Shown: positions 46,435-55,067 of the stretch, piece after piece
Layout of the letters: the number at the start of each line of letters is the position of its first letter
How positions within the stretch are numbered: the stretch's first letter is position 1
Assembly: GCF_002909255.1 (NCBI RefSeq)
Contig: NZ_PIOB01000002.1
Coordinates: 1 to 64,000, forward strand
From: Arenibacter hampyeongensis
GTDB taxonomy: Bacteria; Bacteroidota; Bacteroidia; Flavobacteriales; Flavobacteriaceae
DNA length: 64,000 nucleotides
Direction: 5' to 3'
The notes under the pieces: generated by a model
The model's input: only the letters and a program-made list of their open reading frames with translations
Databases searched by the model: none
Told to the model about the DNA's origin: nothing
Position numbers and translations under genes: made by a program

Positions 46435-47571
46435 ATGAAAAATCATCCAATGAAAAATCTATTACCTATTCTAGTTTTCCTTTTTATGTTTGCCTGCAAA
46501 GAGCAAAAAGAGGCCAAGTCCAATGAAGCTGTGACTGTGGAAACTACAGATACGCCACAGCAATGGCTAACTTTTGAAGGTAGTGATAAGAATGCAAAGC
46601 ATATAGTTTTGATTTCGGGAGACGAAGAATATCGTTCCGAGGAATCGATGCCGCAGTTGGCAAAAATCCTGTCGAAGCACCATGGTTTTAACTGTACCGT
46701 ATTATTTGCACAGGATCCGGCCCATCCAGGTGTAATTGATGCAAATTATGGTAAAAACATCCCTGGATTGGAGGCCTTGGATAGTGCCGACCTTATGATT
46801 ATTTCTACAAGGTTCAGGGCTTTGCCGGACGACCAAATGAAACATATAGATGATTACCTTGTACAGGGAAAACCTGTAATTGGACTTAGAACTGCAACTC
46901 ATGCCTTTAATTTCAAGGAGGAGGATTCCTCCAATTACAAACACTACGGCAATTCATACAAAGGGGACAAAACTGAATGGAAAGATGGATTTGGCAGACT
47001 TGTTCTAGGTGAAAATTGGGTAAGCCATCACGGGCACCATAAACATCAGAGTACTAAGGGCTTTGTTACCGATGCCGGTAAGGCTACCGGGATAACCAAT
47101 AGTATCGCTGACGGTGATGTATGGGCCTCCTCCGATGTCTATGAAGTTCGCCTTCCCATGGTTGGAGACGCCCAACCCATAATATACGGAAAGGTAATGA
47201 ACAGAAAAGGCGAATTCGACGAAAATGATATCTTCTATGGTATGAAACCCACCGATGATGAGGCTGCGCAAACCAATAATAACGGCAAAAATGTTAGTGA
47301 ACCATTAATGCCGGTAGCTTGGACAAGAACCTATCAGATTCCAGGGGGCAAAAAAGGCAAAGCTTTTACCTCCACAGCTTTTTCTGCCGTAGATTTCACC
47401 ATTGAAGGAACTAGAAGATTGGTTGTAAACGCAGCGTATTGGACACTTGATCTTCCTGTACCCACCAAGACCAATGTTGAATTGGTCGGCACCTATAATC
47501 CCACCACCTATGAATTTAGAACGGACGAATATTGGGATCAAAAACAATTAAAAGTATCCGACTTTAAATAA
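46435..47571 (+). CDS. ThuA-domain lipoprotein (second of two)
   Basis: A 378-residue lipoprotein. Starts at 46435 and 46450 are both possible; the second gives MKNLLPILVFLFMFAC, a compact lipoprotein signal. The ThuA domain begins IVLISGDEEYRSEESMPQLAKIL and has PVIGLRTATHAFNF, WVSHHGHHKHQST and VAWTRTYQIPGGKKGKAFTS. The same motifs occur in the ThuA lipoprotein at 41296-42432, but the two are divergent in detail, for instance in the middle segment. Two such proteins in one locus, both exported, suggest that their substrate is in the periplasm. It is the last gene of the operon and is followed by a terminator. Confidence 0.87.
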   Translation: MKNHPMKNLLPILVFLFMFACKEQKEAKSNEAVTVETTDTPQQWLTFEGSDKNAKHIVLISGDEEYRSEESMPQLAKILSKHHGFNCTVLFAQDPAHPGVIDANYGKNIPGLEALDSADLMIISTRFRALPDDQMKHIDDYLVQGKPVIGLRTATHAFNFKEEDSSNYKHYGNSYKGDKTEWKDGFGRLVLGENWVSHHGHHKHQSTKGFVTDAGKATGITNSIADGDVWASSDVYEVRLPMVGDAQPIIYGKVMNRKGEFDENDIFYGMKPTDDEAAQTNNNGKNVSEPLMPVAWTRTYQIPGGKKGKAFTSTAFSAVDFTIEGTRRLVVNAAYWTLDLPVPTKTNVELVGTYNPTTYEFRTDEYWDQKQLKVSDFK

Positions 47572-47598
47572 CACCAATTAACCAACCTAGCTTAAATT

Positions 47599-47631
47599 AG
47601 CCAATAGATTTAATCCTATTGGCTTTTTTTT
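47599..47631 (+). terminator. Rho-independent terminator of the transporter operon
   Basis: AGCCAATAG (47599-47607) and CTATTGGCT (47616-47624) form a perfect 9-base stem followed by a run of T. It starts 28 bases after the ThuA stop codon. Confidence 0.92.
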
Positions 47632-48003
47632 ATCCATAAAAACTTCAAACGGACCAAAAAATTATTTCAATTTTATATCAGAAAATTTACTAAATTTAGT
47701 CCATTGACCTAGCACCAGTGGGTAAACTTAACCATTGTTTACCTTCACTATTTTTTGTAGCTAGGCTATTGCACAAAATCCCCCCCTATCAGTTATAGAT
47801 TTTGTTTGTCGGCATATTAAGGAACCGGGTGATCACACAAATTGTTTTTGACCTATATAATTGGCCTTAGCGGTCAACAATTGCCAGCAGAACAGAAGTT
47901 TGCGCCAACTTACGTCCTCAATTCAAGGGCGTTTGATTATCTAGAATTATTCCAGAAAATTAGTTGACTAATCAACTCTACAAACGATTTTAATCTAAAA
48001 ATT
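47632..48003. other. Intergenic region upstream of the cytochrome c gene
   Basis: About 370 bases without a gene. It starts with TATCCATAAAA (47631-47641), a near copy of the direct repeats in the divergent control region. AGTTGA (47962-47967) and TCAACT (47972-47977) form a short inverted repeat 27 bases before the cytochrome start. Confidence 0.5.
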
Positions 48004-48606
48004 ATGACTAAATGTTATTTGGCATTAAGCCTTGTTGTACTTATGTTTATTGCCTGCAATTCACCAAAAGAGAAGGAAGTTTTAAAAAAAGAAGTGGCAA
48101 AAGCCGAAACCAATTCTACGGTCGATTTGGTAAAAAGAGGTGAGAACCTAGTTGCCTCAGTTGGTTGCAACGATTGTCATTCTCCAAAGATTATGACCGA
48201 CAAAGGTCCTGAAGTGGATCCAGAAAGAAGATTATCCGGACATCCTTCCTATGAGAAACTGGCTCCTTATGACAAAGAAACTGCAAAATCGTATGTGTTG
48301 TTCACTATGGGGCTTACTGCCGCTGTAGGGCCTTGGGGAACCTCTTTTGCCGCAAATCTTACTCCCGATGAAACAGGAATCGGCAATTGGTCCGAATCAC
48401 AATTCTTAAAGGCTATAAAAGAAGGGAAATTTAAAGGCATGGATGGCACAAGACCGCTTTTGCCGCCGATGCCATGGACAGAATACCGGCATTTTCCCGA
48501 TGAAGATCTTAAGGCTATTTTTGCATACCTAAAAACCGTTAAACCAGTAGATAACGTAGTACCTGCTCCAATTCCACCTTCACCACAATTATTGGGAGCT
48601 AAATAG
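48004..48606 (+). CDS. Cytochrome c lipoprotein
   Basis: A 200-residue lipoprotein with lipobox FIAC (Cys18) and no acidic export stretch (NSPKEKE), so it is probably held on the periplasmic side. One c-type haem site, CNDCH, lies near residue 55-60; the likely axial Met is in LLPPMPWTEY near residue 158. The FAANLTPDETGIGNWSESQF segment with a following FLKAIKEGK is typical of cytochromes that serve as electron partners for periplasmic dehydrogenases. It lies at the end of the sugar-oxidation locus and is a natural acceptor for the PVC-dehydrogenase lipoprotein encoded on the other strand. Confidence 0.88.
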   Translation: MTKCYLALSLVVLMFIACNSPKEKEVLKKEVAKAETNSTVDLVKRGENLVASVGCNDCHSPKIMTDKGPEVDPERRLSGHPSYEKLAPYDKETAKSYVLFTMGLTAAVGPWGTSFAANLTPDETGIGNWSESQFLKAIKEGKFKGMDGTRPLLPPMPWTEYRHFPDEDLKAIFAYLKTVKPVDNVVPAPIPPSPQLLGAK

Positions 48607-48653
48607 AAATTAATTGGACGACCTTAATAATTTTTAAAGAGGGTTTAATTATC

Positions 48654-48686
48654 ACATCCATTCCCAACAACTCTGGGAGGGGATGT
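48654..48686. terminator. Hairpin between convergent genes
   Basis: ACATCCATTCCCA (48654-48666) pairs with TGGGAGGGGATGT (48674-48686) with one mismatch and one G-U pair. No T run follows; probably a terminator or an mRNA-end structure shared by the cytochrome and SDR genes. Confidence 0.5.
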
Positions 48687-48743
48687 TATATTGACTATAG
48701 TTAAGATTAAAATGTTAGGATTGTCCTTAAAAATAATATAAGT

Positions 48744-49622
48744 CTAATCTTCCTTGGGCAAGAAGGCAGATGATGTCTTTTCATATGCTTTTTCGCCTCC
48801 AATTAAGGTGAATTCCTCCTTGATTTTTTCTCTGTTTGTCCAAACAATCCATTCCGTAAGTATGGGAAGATAGCGAATTATTAAATTGGCCATAACCCCT
48901 AAACGTGTTAAGGTAATTCTCTTTTTTCTTTTGTTGATCATGTCACAAACGCTTTTGGCTACGGAATGCGGGGATGCCAGGTTTACATTTGTTCTTTGGG
49001 GCAGATAGATCCATGAACCATCTACGTCCAGTATTTTTTTTTCTGGATCGTTTACTGTAAAGCCTACATGGGCAATACCCACATGGATACCATAATCATA
49101 CCACTCTATTCGCAAAGCATCCACCAGGGCCGCCTGGGCCAATTTTGATGCTGTATATGCGGAATTATAGGGCATTCCACGAAAACCACCGGCACTATTA
49201 ATAAAAACTACGTGTCCGCGAGTCTTTTTCAAATAGTCAAGGGCATATTTGCTAAGATAGGCGGAGCCATTAAAATTGGTTTCCATAAGCATTATGAAAT
49301 TGGAAGTGGACATTTCCTCTAAGGAACCCCTACTACTAATACCTGCATTGTTGACTAGAATATCCAGTTGACCGAAACACCTTATAGTCTCTTGTACAAG
49401 GTAGGCACATTGATCCGGAAGACGAACATCTGCAACAAATGCCTTGACCTCATAACCCTTTTTGGAAAGCTCCTCTTGGGCTGTGCCCAACTTATCCTCT
49501 TCCCGTCCATTTAGCACTACTTTTGCACCCCTTTGAGCCAACTCAATGGCTATGGCCTTACCTATGCCCATGCTAGATCCGCTCACCAAGGCCACCTTAT
49601 CCTTTAATGAGTGGTTCTTCAT
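48744..49622 (-). CDS. Short-chain dehydrogenase/reductase (SDR)
   Basis: A 292-residue NAD(P)-dependent oxidoreductase. The cofactor loop is ALVSGSSMGIGKAIAIELA, the NNAGISS motif follows near residue 90, and the catalytic set is Ser in FINSAGGF with Tyr and Lys in YTASK. A hydrophobic C-terminal stretch (MANLIIRYLPILTEWIVW) could associate with a membrane, as in several lipid- or ketone-related SDRs. The quinone-oxidoreductase-like gene 20 bases upstream on the same strand is probably co-transcribed. Substrate unknown. Confidence 0.88.
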   Translation of the reverse strand: MKNHSLKDKVALVSGSSMGIGKAIAIELAQRGAKVVLNGREEDKLGTAQEELSKKGYEVKAFVADVRLPDQCAYLVQETIRCFGQLDILVNNAGISSRGSLEEMSTSNFIMLMETNFNGSAYLSKYALDYLKKTRGHVVFINSAGGFRGMPYNSAYTASKLAQAALVDALRIEWYDYGIHVGIAHVGFTVNDPEKKILDVDGSWIYLPQRTNVNLASPHSVAKSVCDMINKRKKRITLTRLGVMANLIIRYLPILTEWIVWTNREKIKEEFTLIGGEKAYEKTSSAFLPKED

Positions 49623-49641
49623 GTCTTTATGTCTTTCCGCT

Positions 49642-50661
49642 TTACCATTTCACTACTATTTTTCCCATTGATTTTCTTGATTCCAAAAACTGATGTGCTT
49701 CAGCCAATTGTGCCACATTATATTCCCCCCCTACAAAGGGTTGAATAATGCCTTCTTCAGCCAATTTGATAACGGCCTTCATGGCCCTGGCCACTTTCTC
49801 AGGGTTCTCTTCCCCCATTCCAAGCATGTTTACCCCTATCATTCCCCTAGAATTACTCAAAAATTGGAGTGGGTGATAAATTCCAAATTGGGCCAACACC
49901 TTTATTTTTCCAAAAATTGACTTAGTCTTATTCATAGAGGAAACACCGTATGTCAACAATCTTCCACCAGCGGCGAGTAGTTTATATCCTTTTCTTACAG
50001 AAAGGCCACCAACGGGATCAAATATAACATCCAATCCTCCTTTTTTCAGGATGCTTTGAATCTCGGATGCAAAATCCTTTTTCATATAATTAATAGGATG
50101 ATGCACACCACAACTTCTGAGATATTCCATCTTATCCGAGGAACTACAGGTCCCAAAAACGAGACACTTTTTGTGTAGAGCCAATTGCACCAAAGCCGTA
50201 CCAACACCACCGGCTGCGGCGTGAACAAGTACCTTATCCCCCTCTTGAATATTGGCCATTTCATGTGATAAAAAATATGCCGTTGTGTACTGGGTGGCCA
50301 AGGCCACAGCCGTTCCGGCTGACATAGTTTCCAGTATTCCATAAACTACTTCCTTTTGCGCAACTGCATATTCCGCATATCCCCCAAAACGGGTTATTGC
50401 GCTAACCCGATCTCCGACCTTTACATTATGAACATTGTTCCCACACTTTTCAATATACCCCACCACTTCATATCCGAGCAAGGCTGGTAAAGGGGGAGCC
50501 CCTTTATACAGTCCCATCCTGGCCATTACATCCGCAAAATTAATTCCAAATGCTTCTACCTTTATCAGTACCTGATCATTTGATATTTCCGGGATTTCCA
50601 TTTCCCTAATTTCAAATGCCTTTTCTGCCTTTCCGTATTTTACCAAATAAGCGGCCTTCAT
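49642..50661 (-). CDS. Zinc-independent quinone-oxidoreductase-like MDR protein
   Basis: A 339-residue medium-chain dehydrogenase/reductase without the zinc-binding cysteines. The fold is read from FGINFADVMARMGLY, LLGYEVVGYIEKCG, the cofactor loop VHAAAGGVGTALVQLAL and GGLDVIFDPVGG. It resembles NADPH:quinone reductases and enoyl reductases of the QOR type. The adjacent SDR gene suggests they work on successive steps of one small-molecule conversion, but the substrate is not visible. Confidence 0.88.
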   Translation of the reverse strand: MKAAYLVKYGKAEKAFEIREMEIPEISNDQVLIKVEAFGINFADVMARMGLYKGAPPLPALLGYEVVGYIEKCGNNVHNVKVGDRVSAITRFGGYAEYAVAQKEVVYGILETMSAGTAVALATQYTTAYFLSHEMANIQEGDKVLVHAAAGGVGTALVQLALHKKCLVFGTCSSSDKMEYLRSCGVHHPINYMKKDFASEIQSILKKGGLDVIFDPVGGLSVRKGYKLLAAGGRLLTYGVSSMNKTKSIFGKIKVLAQFGIYHPLQFLSNSRGMIGVNMLGMGEENPEKVARAMKAVIKLAEEGIIQPFVGGEYNVAQLAEAHQFLESRKSMGKIVVKW

Positions 50662-50898
50662 TATTTAAAATAAATCGTTGTACAGGTAAGGTAGTCAATT
50701 AAACAATGTAAAAAGTCCATGGCAACAATTGTTTGGCTTTGAATAGATTTAAAATTAAGATTTTATAACACACTTGAATAACGACGGGTGCAGAACAAAA
50801 GTTTGACATTCTTTCCAGAACTTAAACCCGATAAGGAAGATTAAAGACCATCTTCTTAATTTTACATGTTACTATAATTTGAAAAAAAATCCAATAAG

Positions 50899-52326
50899 TT
50901 ACTTCTCTGTCAGACGATCCACAGATTTTGGACATGCATGGAGAGAAGGTAGGTCCTGCACATAATCTATAAAAATATCTTCACCATCACTTCTCCTTAA
51001 ATATCGCCTTAGGATTTTTTGGATGTCATTGTTATCGGCCAAAGGAGTAATCAGTTTATCATAATCCATAAAGGTCTTTATTCTTTTTCTTTTGGACATA
51101 TAACCAAATCCCTTGTATATTCCATTTTCCACCACAATGACCGCCTTTTCATTCTTGTTTCTTCCTTCGGCTTTTATGATGAAGGTATTTTTATCATCCT
51201 CAATCGGCGTTAAAGCTTTACCAACTCGTTTGTTATAGGATTCCACAGATTCAATTTCCCTACAGATACCTAGGCATTTTTTGATATGAAAATGAAAACA
51301 GGCTCCAGTAATTTGCTGCAAATTGCAGAACCGCGGACATAGGTCATAAGTCTCGCACAATTCCTCCAAAAAAGCCCTGCATTCCCCTTGGTTATAGAAA
51401 CAAGCCAATGGGGATTTTATCTTGCCTAGGCGATCATAGAATAAGTTGGTTATACCGTTTTTGTCTATATCTGCACCTACCCCATAGCGATATCCTATTC
51501 GTTTTTGTGCTCGATTGAATTTAGGAAGGTGTTTTTTTATTTCGTCGGATTCCAAAAGCAATGCCACAAGCTCACTGCCTGTGTGGGTATAATCAATATG
51601 GGTAGTTTCAAAACAAAGTCGCCTCTCCTTGTGGCCATTGTTATAGACATGGGATAATACACGTTGTTTAATATCCTTGGCCTTTCCAACATAGATAATC
51701 TTTCCTTTTGCATCTTTAAAATAATACACCCCAGTAGAATTGGGCAGTGCCGCAACCATCAATTTTGGCCATAGGGGAGGAACTGCTGATTGCCCCGGTT
51801 TTGGCCCCAACATGAAATTAAAAACCCCGTCCTTGTCCTTTTCCCATAGCTTCTCCAATAAGCCTACCGTAGCCTCGGCCTTGTCCGTGGCATTTTGCCC
51901 TTGGCCGATATTGACGCCCAAAAAGTTGCACATGGCGCCCAAACTATAACTTTGTTGGCCGGGAATAACTTTTCGGGATATTCTTAAAGTTGAAATTTTC
52001 TTTCGTTTAAAAACACCACCAAGGGATGCCAGTTCATTTTTTATGCCGTTAAAATTAAAATTCACATGGTGAGAAACAAAAATACAGTCATTGGTCAGCT
52101 CTACAACCTCCTTGGCTATTTCATAGAATTTCGGCGCAGTGTGAAGCTTGTCATTATTAATCCCATTACGGCGAGACGTCCTATATTTGATGGACATTTC
52201 GGGATTTACTAGGGAGGTAAATTTCTTTATTACCCTTTCGCCATCGTGGATCAGGATACAGATTTCCGTGATCTTATTATCCTCTCCCTTTAATCCTGTG
52301 GTTTCTGTTTCAACTATGGCGTACAC
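50899..52326 (-). CDS. DnaQ-like exonuclease domain (active site degenerate) fused to a UvrC/Cho-type GIY-YIG endonuclease
   Basis: A 475-residue fusion starting at GTG; an in-frame stop 28 bases upstream and the fold make this the best start. Residues of about 1-165 have the DnaQ exonuclease layout, but the DEDDh residues are changed: Glu6 for the first Asp (VETETTG; Glu8 is kept), Asn91 for the second Asp (NFNFNG), and near 144-149 Gln and Lys in place of the usual His and Asp. Residues of about 195-275 are a GIY-YIG domain with its set intact: GVY at 199-201, YVG at 212-214, Arg222, Glu252, Asn271. The C-terminal part has UvrC-like cysteines (CPRFCNLQQITGAC, HIKKCLGIC). A structure-specific repair nuclease is likely, with the first domain probably only binding DNA. 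Confidence 0.85.
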   Translation of the reverse strand: MYAIVETETTGLKGEDNKITEICILIHDGERVIKKFTSLVNPEMSIKYRTSRRNGINNDKLHTAPKFYEIAKEVVELTNDCIFVSHHVNFNFNGIKNELASLGGVFKRKKISTLRISRKVIPGQQSYSLGAMCNFLGVNIGQGQNATDKAEATVGLLEKLWEKDKDGVFNFMLGPKPGQSAVPPLWPKLMVAALPNSTGVYYFKDAKGKIIYVGKAKDIKQRVLSHVYNNGHKERRLCFETTHIDYTHTGSELVALLLESDEIKKHLPKFNRAQKRIGYRYGVGADIDKNGITNLFYDRLGKIKSPLACFYNQGECRAFLEELCETYDLCPRFCNLQQITGACFHFHIKKCLGICREIESVESYNKRVGKALTPIEDDKNTFIIKAEGRNKNEKAVIVVENGIYKGFGYMSKRKRIKTFMDYDKLITPLADNNDIQKILRRYLRRSDGEDIFIDYVQDLPSLHACPKSVDRLTEK

Positions 52327-52486
52327 TATGCAACTATATTTTAAGAGAGAAAATTAACGAATAATCAGGGCAATGGAATGGCTTTTGGCAGATTTAACTT
52401 TTTAGCTACTACTACCATTAAAAATGGCGGGACTACCTTCCCCTTTAGTGAATAAAATGATAAAAACTATCTAAGCATTTGTTCTT

Positions 52487-52975
52487 TCACAAACTTTTAA
52501 AAAAAGCCCGTACTTCTTCCTCAAATATTTCCAAAGGAATACGATGCGCCAAATCTTGCCGAAGACTAATGTGATAATCCGTATTATCCTTTACTGTTTT
52601 GGATACAAATTGAAGGGTTCCGCTTGGGTCCACTACTTGATCTTGCGCTCCCAAGACCAATCGTTTAAAAGAGCGATGTGGATTGTTGTACTCTGGAACA
52701 TTTTGATTTACGGAACGAGAAGCCAGTGCGGGGTTGAACAAGAGGGCCGGTCTTCCAATAGCAATGGACAGATAAAACCCAACAAAACCACCGATACTGC
52801 TACCTATAAGTACATCTACATCCTTATCCTGAAATTGCTTCCTTAAATTCTCAATACTATCATCGTCCAATTCGTAATTTATCGATGGAGATTGAACAAT
52901 GCCATAGGTTTGAAGAATCTTCCTTTTTTCTTCACTTAAACTTCCATTAAGACCATGTAAGTAAAGTATATTCAT
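52487..52975 (-). CDS. YqiA/YcfP-type alpha/beta-fold esterase
   Basis: A 162-residue small alpha/beta hydrolase. It starts ILYLHGLNGS, a typical strand and oxyanion loop, and the nucleophile elbow GSSIGG carries the Ser near residue 59. FNPALA follows the elbow as in the YqiA family. A His in LAHRIPLEIF near residue 144 could complete the triad. A carboxylesterase of unknown physiological substrate, probably cytoplasmic. Confidence 0.82.
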   Translation of the reverse strand: MNILYLHGLNGSLSEEKRKILQTYGIVQSPSINYELDDDSIENLRKQFQDKDVDVLIGSSIGGFVGFYLSIAIGRPALLFNPALASRSVNQNVPEYNNPHRSFKRLVLGAQDQVVDPSGTLQFVSKTVKDNTDYHISLRQDLAHRIPLEIFEEEVRAFFKSL

Positions 52976-53000
52976 TTAAGAGGTATATATAATTCCTGTA

Positions 53001-53933
53001 CTACTCCAACAAATTGCGTATCTCCTTTTCCAACATTTCAGATTTGCCCTTCGCCTCCTTTAATGATAGTCCCACATTCATTCCCGGTCTTTTATGGCCA
53101 ATTGAGCTAATCCATGCGTCCTTCATTATCCTTTGTCTCTCCTCTACCAACTTTAATATTTCATTACCATTCGTAAATTGTGATACGACCTCTTCCATGC
53201 CATTAACTTTGGATACTTGTTCCTCACCCAAATACAAAAGTAGCTGTTTGGCCATTATCCAATGACCTGTATCATTGGGATGAACGCCGTCGTTGGCCAA
53301 TACATAATTATCATTGGTAATACGCTTATCTTCCAGGTATTTTCTCATGGGCCAGTGGAGGTCTATTACCTCCCATTGGTCGGTATACCGATTACTGATA
53401 AGCCAATCCGCATATATATCCAGGACATTGGCGTAGGCTTCCCCCTTACGATCGTCGTAAATGGGAGGGGTCATATGTACAATGGAAGCTCCGGATTCTA
53501 CAACCTTGTTAGTTAACCAAAGAATGCCTTCCCTATATTTTTGAAAACGGCTTTCATCAAAAGGTAAATATATTCCATCGTTCATACCGTAACAGGCAAA
53601 TACCAAATCCGGTTTCACACTGGCCAGAATACGGTCCAAGCGTTCATGAAGGTCGGGACGTGGAAATTTTCCGTCCGCATGTCCGGGTTCCGAAAGCCCC
53701 GATACCGTTTCACTTGGCAAGCCAACATTGATAATTTCAAAATTCCTTTCCGGGTATCGCAAGCTTAAATAGGCATCGATATAGGACACATATTGACCTG
53801 AATAGGTGATACTATTGCCTACAAATAGAATTCGTTTAACTTCCTGCGGAATTTTATATTGGTTTTGGCCATGCACATTGAACTGAAATCCAATAATAAA
53901 AACGACAATCACTTTTAAAAAATTATTAGTCAT
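53001..53933 (-). CDS. Exported SGNH/GDSL-type hydrolase
   Basis: About 310 residues from the start at 53933 (MTNNFLKVIVV), which gives a signal peptide ending near VHGQ; the codon at 53987 would add a hydrophilic extension. The block I Ser is in ILFVGNSITYSG, block II has NVGLPSETVSG, block III is FACYGMNDG, and block V is DGVHPNDTGH, so the set Ser, Gly, Asn and His is intact. It resembles sialate- or rhamnogalacturonan-type acetylesterases. It lacks a glycan-degrading neighbour, so the substrate is open. Confidence 0.85.
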   Translation of the reverse strand: MTNNFLKVIVVFIIGFQFNVHGQNQYKIPQEVKRILFVGNSITYSGQYVSYIDAYLSLRYPERNFEIINVGLPSETVSGLSEPGHADGKFPRPDLHERLDRILASVKPDLVFACYGMNDGIYLPFDESRFQKYREGILWLTNKVVESGASIVHMTPPIYDDRKGEAYANVLDIYADWLISNRYTDQWEVIDLHWPMRKYLEDKRITNDNYVLANDGVHPNDTGHWIMAKQLLLYLGEEQVSKVNGMEEVVSQFTNGNEILKLVEERQRIMKDAWISSIGHKRPGMNVGLSLKEAKGKSEMLEKEIRNLLE

Positions 53934-54002
53934 TGTACTCGTGGGGTTAGCTGTAGTAATATTAATTCTGTTTTTTGTCAAAGGCACACTTAAATTTTAG
54001 GA

Positions 54003-54569
54003 TTAACTGACCCTTCTTTTGTTTAAGGTCTTAATCCCGAAAATTACCATTGTAATGATCAATGCTACAAAATAAATTGTAGTGGCCATACTTTTTACAA
54101 TGGTAAACGTATTGGTCAAGCCCATTGATAATTGCGATACTTCCGGATAGCTATTCAACATTGTTATAATACCGAAATTTTCCAAATAATCCGCTATTCC
54201 AGCTACAATGGGAAGCAAAGTCAGATAGAAATAAACAGTGTCCAATTTTTGAAGCTTTTGGAGAAAATATCCCATTACCAGGCAATAGCTAATTGCAAAA
54301 AGACCAGGGTAGATCATATCTACTGGAATTTGTTGATATAAATAAACACTACGGCCCACTTCACCAAGATTGCCGAACAACGTTTTAATGTACTCCGAAT
54401 TATAGCCACCAGGCATCATATCCAATAACTTCAGTCCTTTTGAAAATCCCATGGTTTTAGGAATTGTTACAGCCAACATAAACACATAGACCAGATTTAC
54501 CAGAATAAAAAGTAGCAGTACCTTCTTTCCAGAAATATTCCTTTTTATTAATTCCTTAATGCTTTTCAT
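54003..54569 (-). CDS. Membrane protein of unknown function
   Basis: A 188-residue protein with about four hydrophobic segments: VLLLFILVNLVYVFMLAVT, IYPGLFAISYCLVMGYFLQ, YFYLTLLPIVAGIADYLENFGIIT, and SMATTIYFVALIITMVIFG. The basic start (MKSIKELIKRNISGKK) fits a cytoplasmic N-terminus. A similar pattern occurs in uncharacterised Bacteroidota membrane proteins. I see no catalytic motif. The gene stands between the SGNH hydrolase and another small membrane protein, all on the minus strand. Confidence 0.55.
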   Translation of the reverse strand: MKSIKELIKRNISGKKVLLLFILVNLVYVFMLAVTIPKTMGFSKGLKLLDMMPGGYNSEYIKTLFGNLGEVGRSVYLYQQIPVDMIYPGLFAISYCLVMGYFLQKLQKLDTVYFYLTLLPIVAGIADYLENFGIITMLNSYPEVSQLSMGLTNTFTIVKSMATTIYFVALIITMVIFGIKTLNKRRVS

Positions 54570-54650
54570 TTCTAATTTAAATTATTATTGCAATAAATGT
54601 TTATTTAGGATTCCGAGGTAGAAAACAACTGTTTTCCTGTACGGATTGCC

Positions 54651-54989
54651 CTATAAAATGGTTCGAATCAAAACTATAACCAGCCCAATAATGTAAAGGG
54701 TTGTAAAAATCAACTTATTATATCTCGCCAACCAATTGGGAAGAAAAATATCAAAATTATTTTTAGTGGAATCGGAATACTTCCTTGCCAAAATAGTAAG
54801 GGGGCAAAACATTTTGAACACCAAAAGAACAATGCCTTCCAGTATAATTAACCCAATTCCAATCCAAGTATAAGTATTGATATTATTGGATATACCGGAA
54901 TACAAAATATAGAAAATCACGACTACAAAAAATAGCCAAATTAAGGAATGTATCCATTTTATTACAAGAAGCCTATTCGTTGGATTCAT
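54651..54989 (-). CDS. Small membrane protein, possibly DUF2784-like
   Basis: About 112 residues from MNPTNR at 54989; an ATG three codons earlier (54998) is also possible. Three hydrophobic segments (WIHSLIWLFFVVVIFYILY, YTWIGIGLIILEGIVLLVF, IFTTLYIIGLVIVLI) with a FCPLTILARKYSD motif between the second and third. The CPLT motif recalls the DUF2784 group, which I name with low certainty. No function is assigned. Confidence 0.5.
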   Translation of the reverse strand: MNPTNRLLVIKWIHSLIWLFFVVVIFYILYSGISNNINTYTWIGIGLIILEGIVLLVFKMFCPLTILARKYSDSTKNNFDIFLPNWLARYNKLIFTTLYIIGLVIVLIRTIL

Positions 54990-55067
54990 AATATACACAA
55001 ACCAGATGTTTATCTTTATCTATTAACAGACGCAACTTTAACAATTAAACAAATAATTGACCTTACA

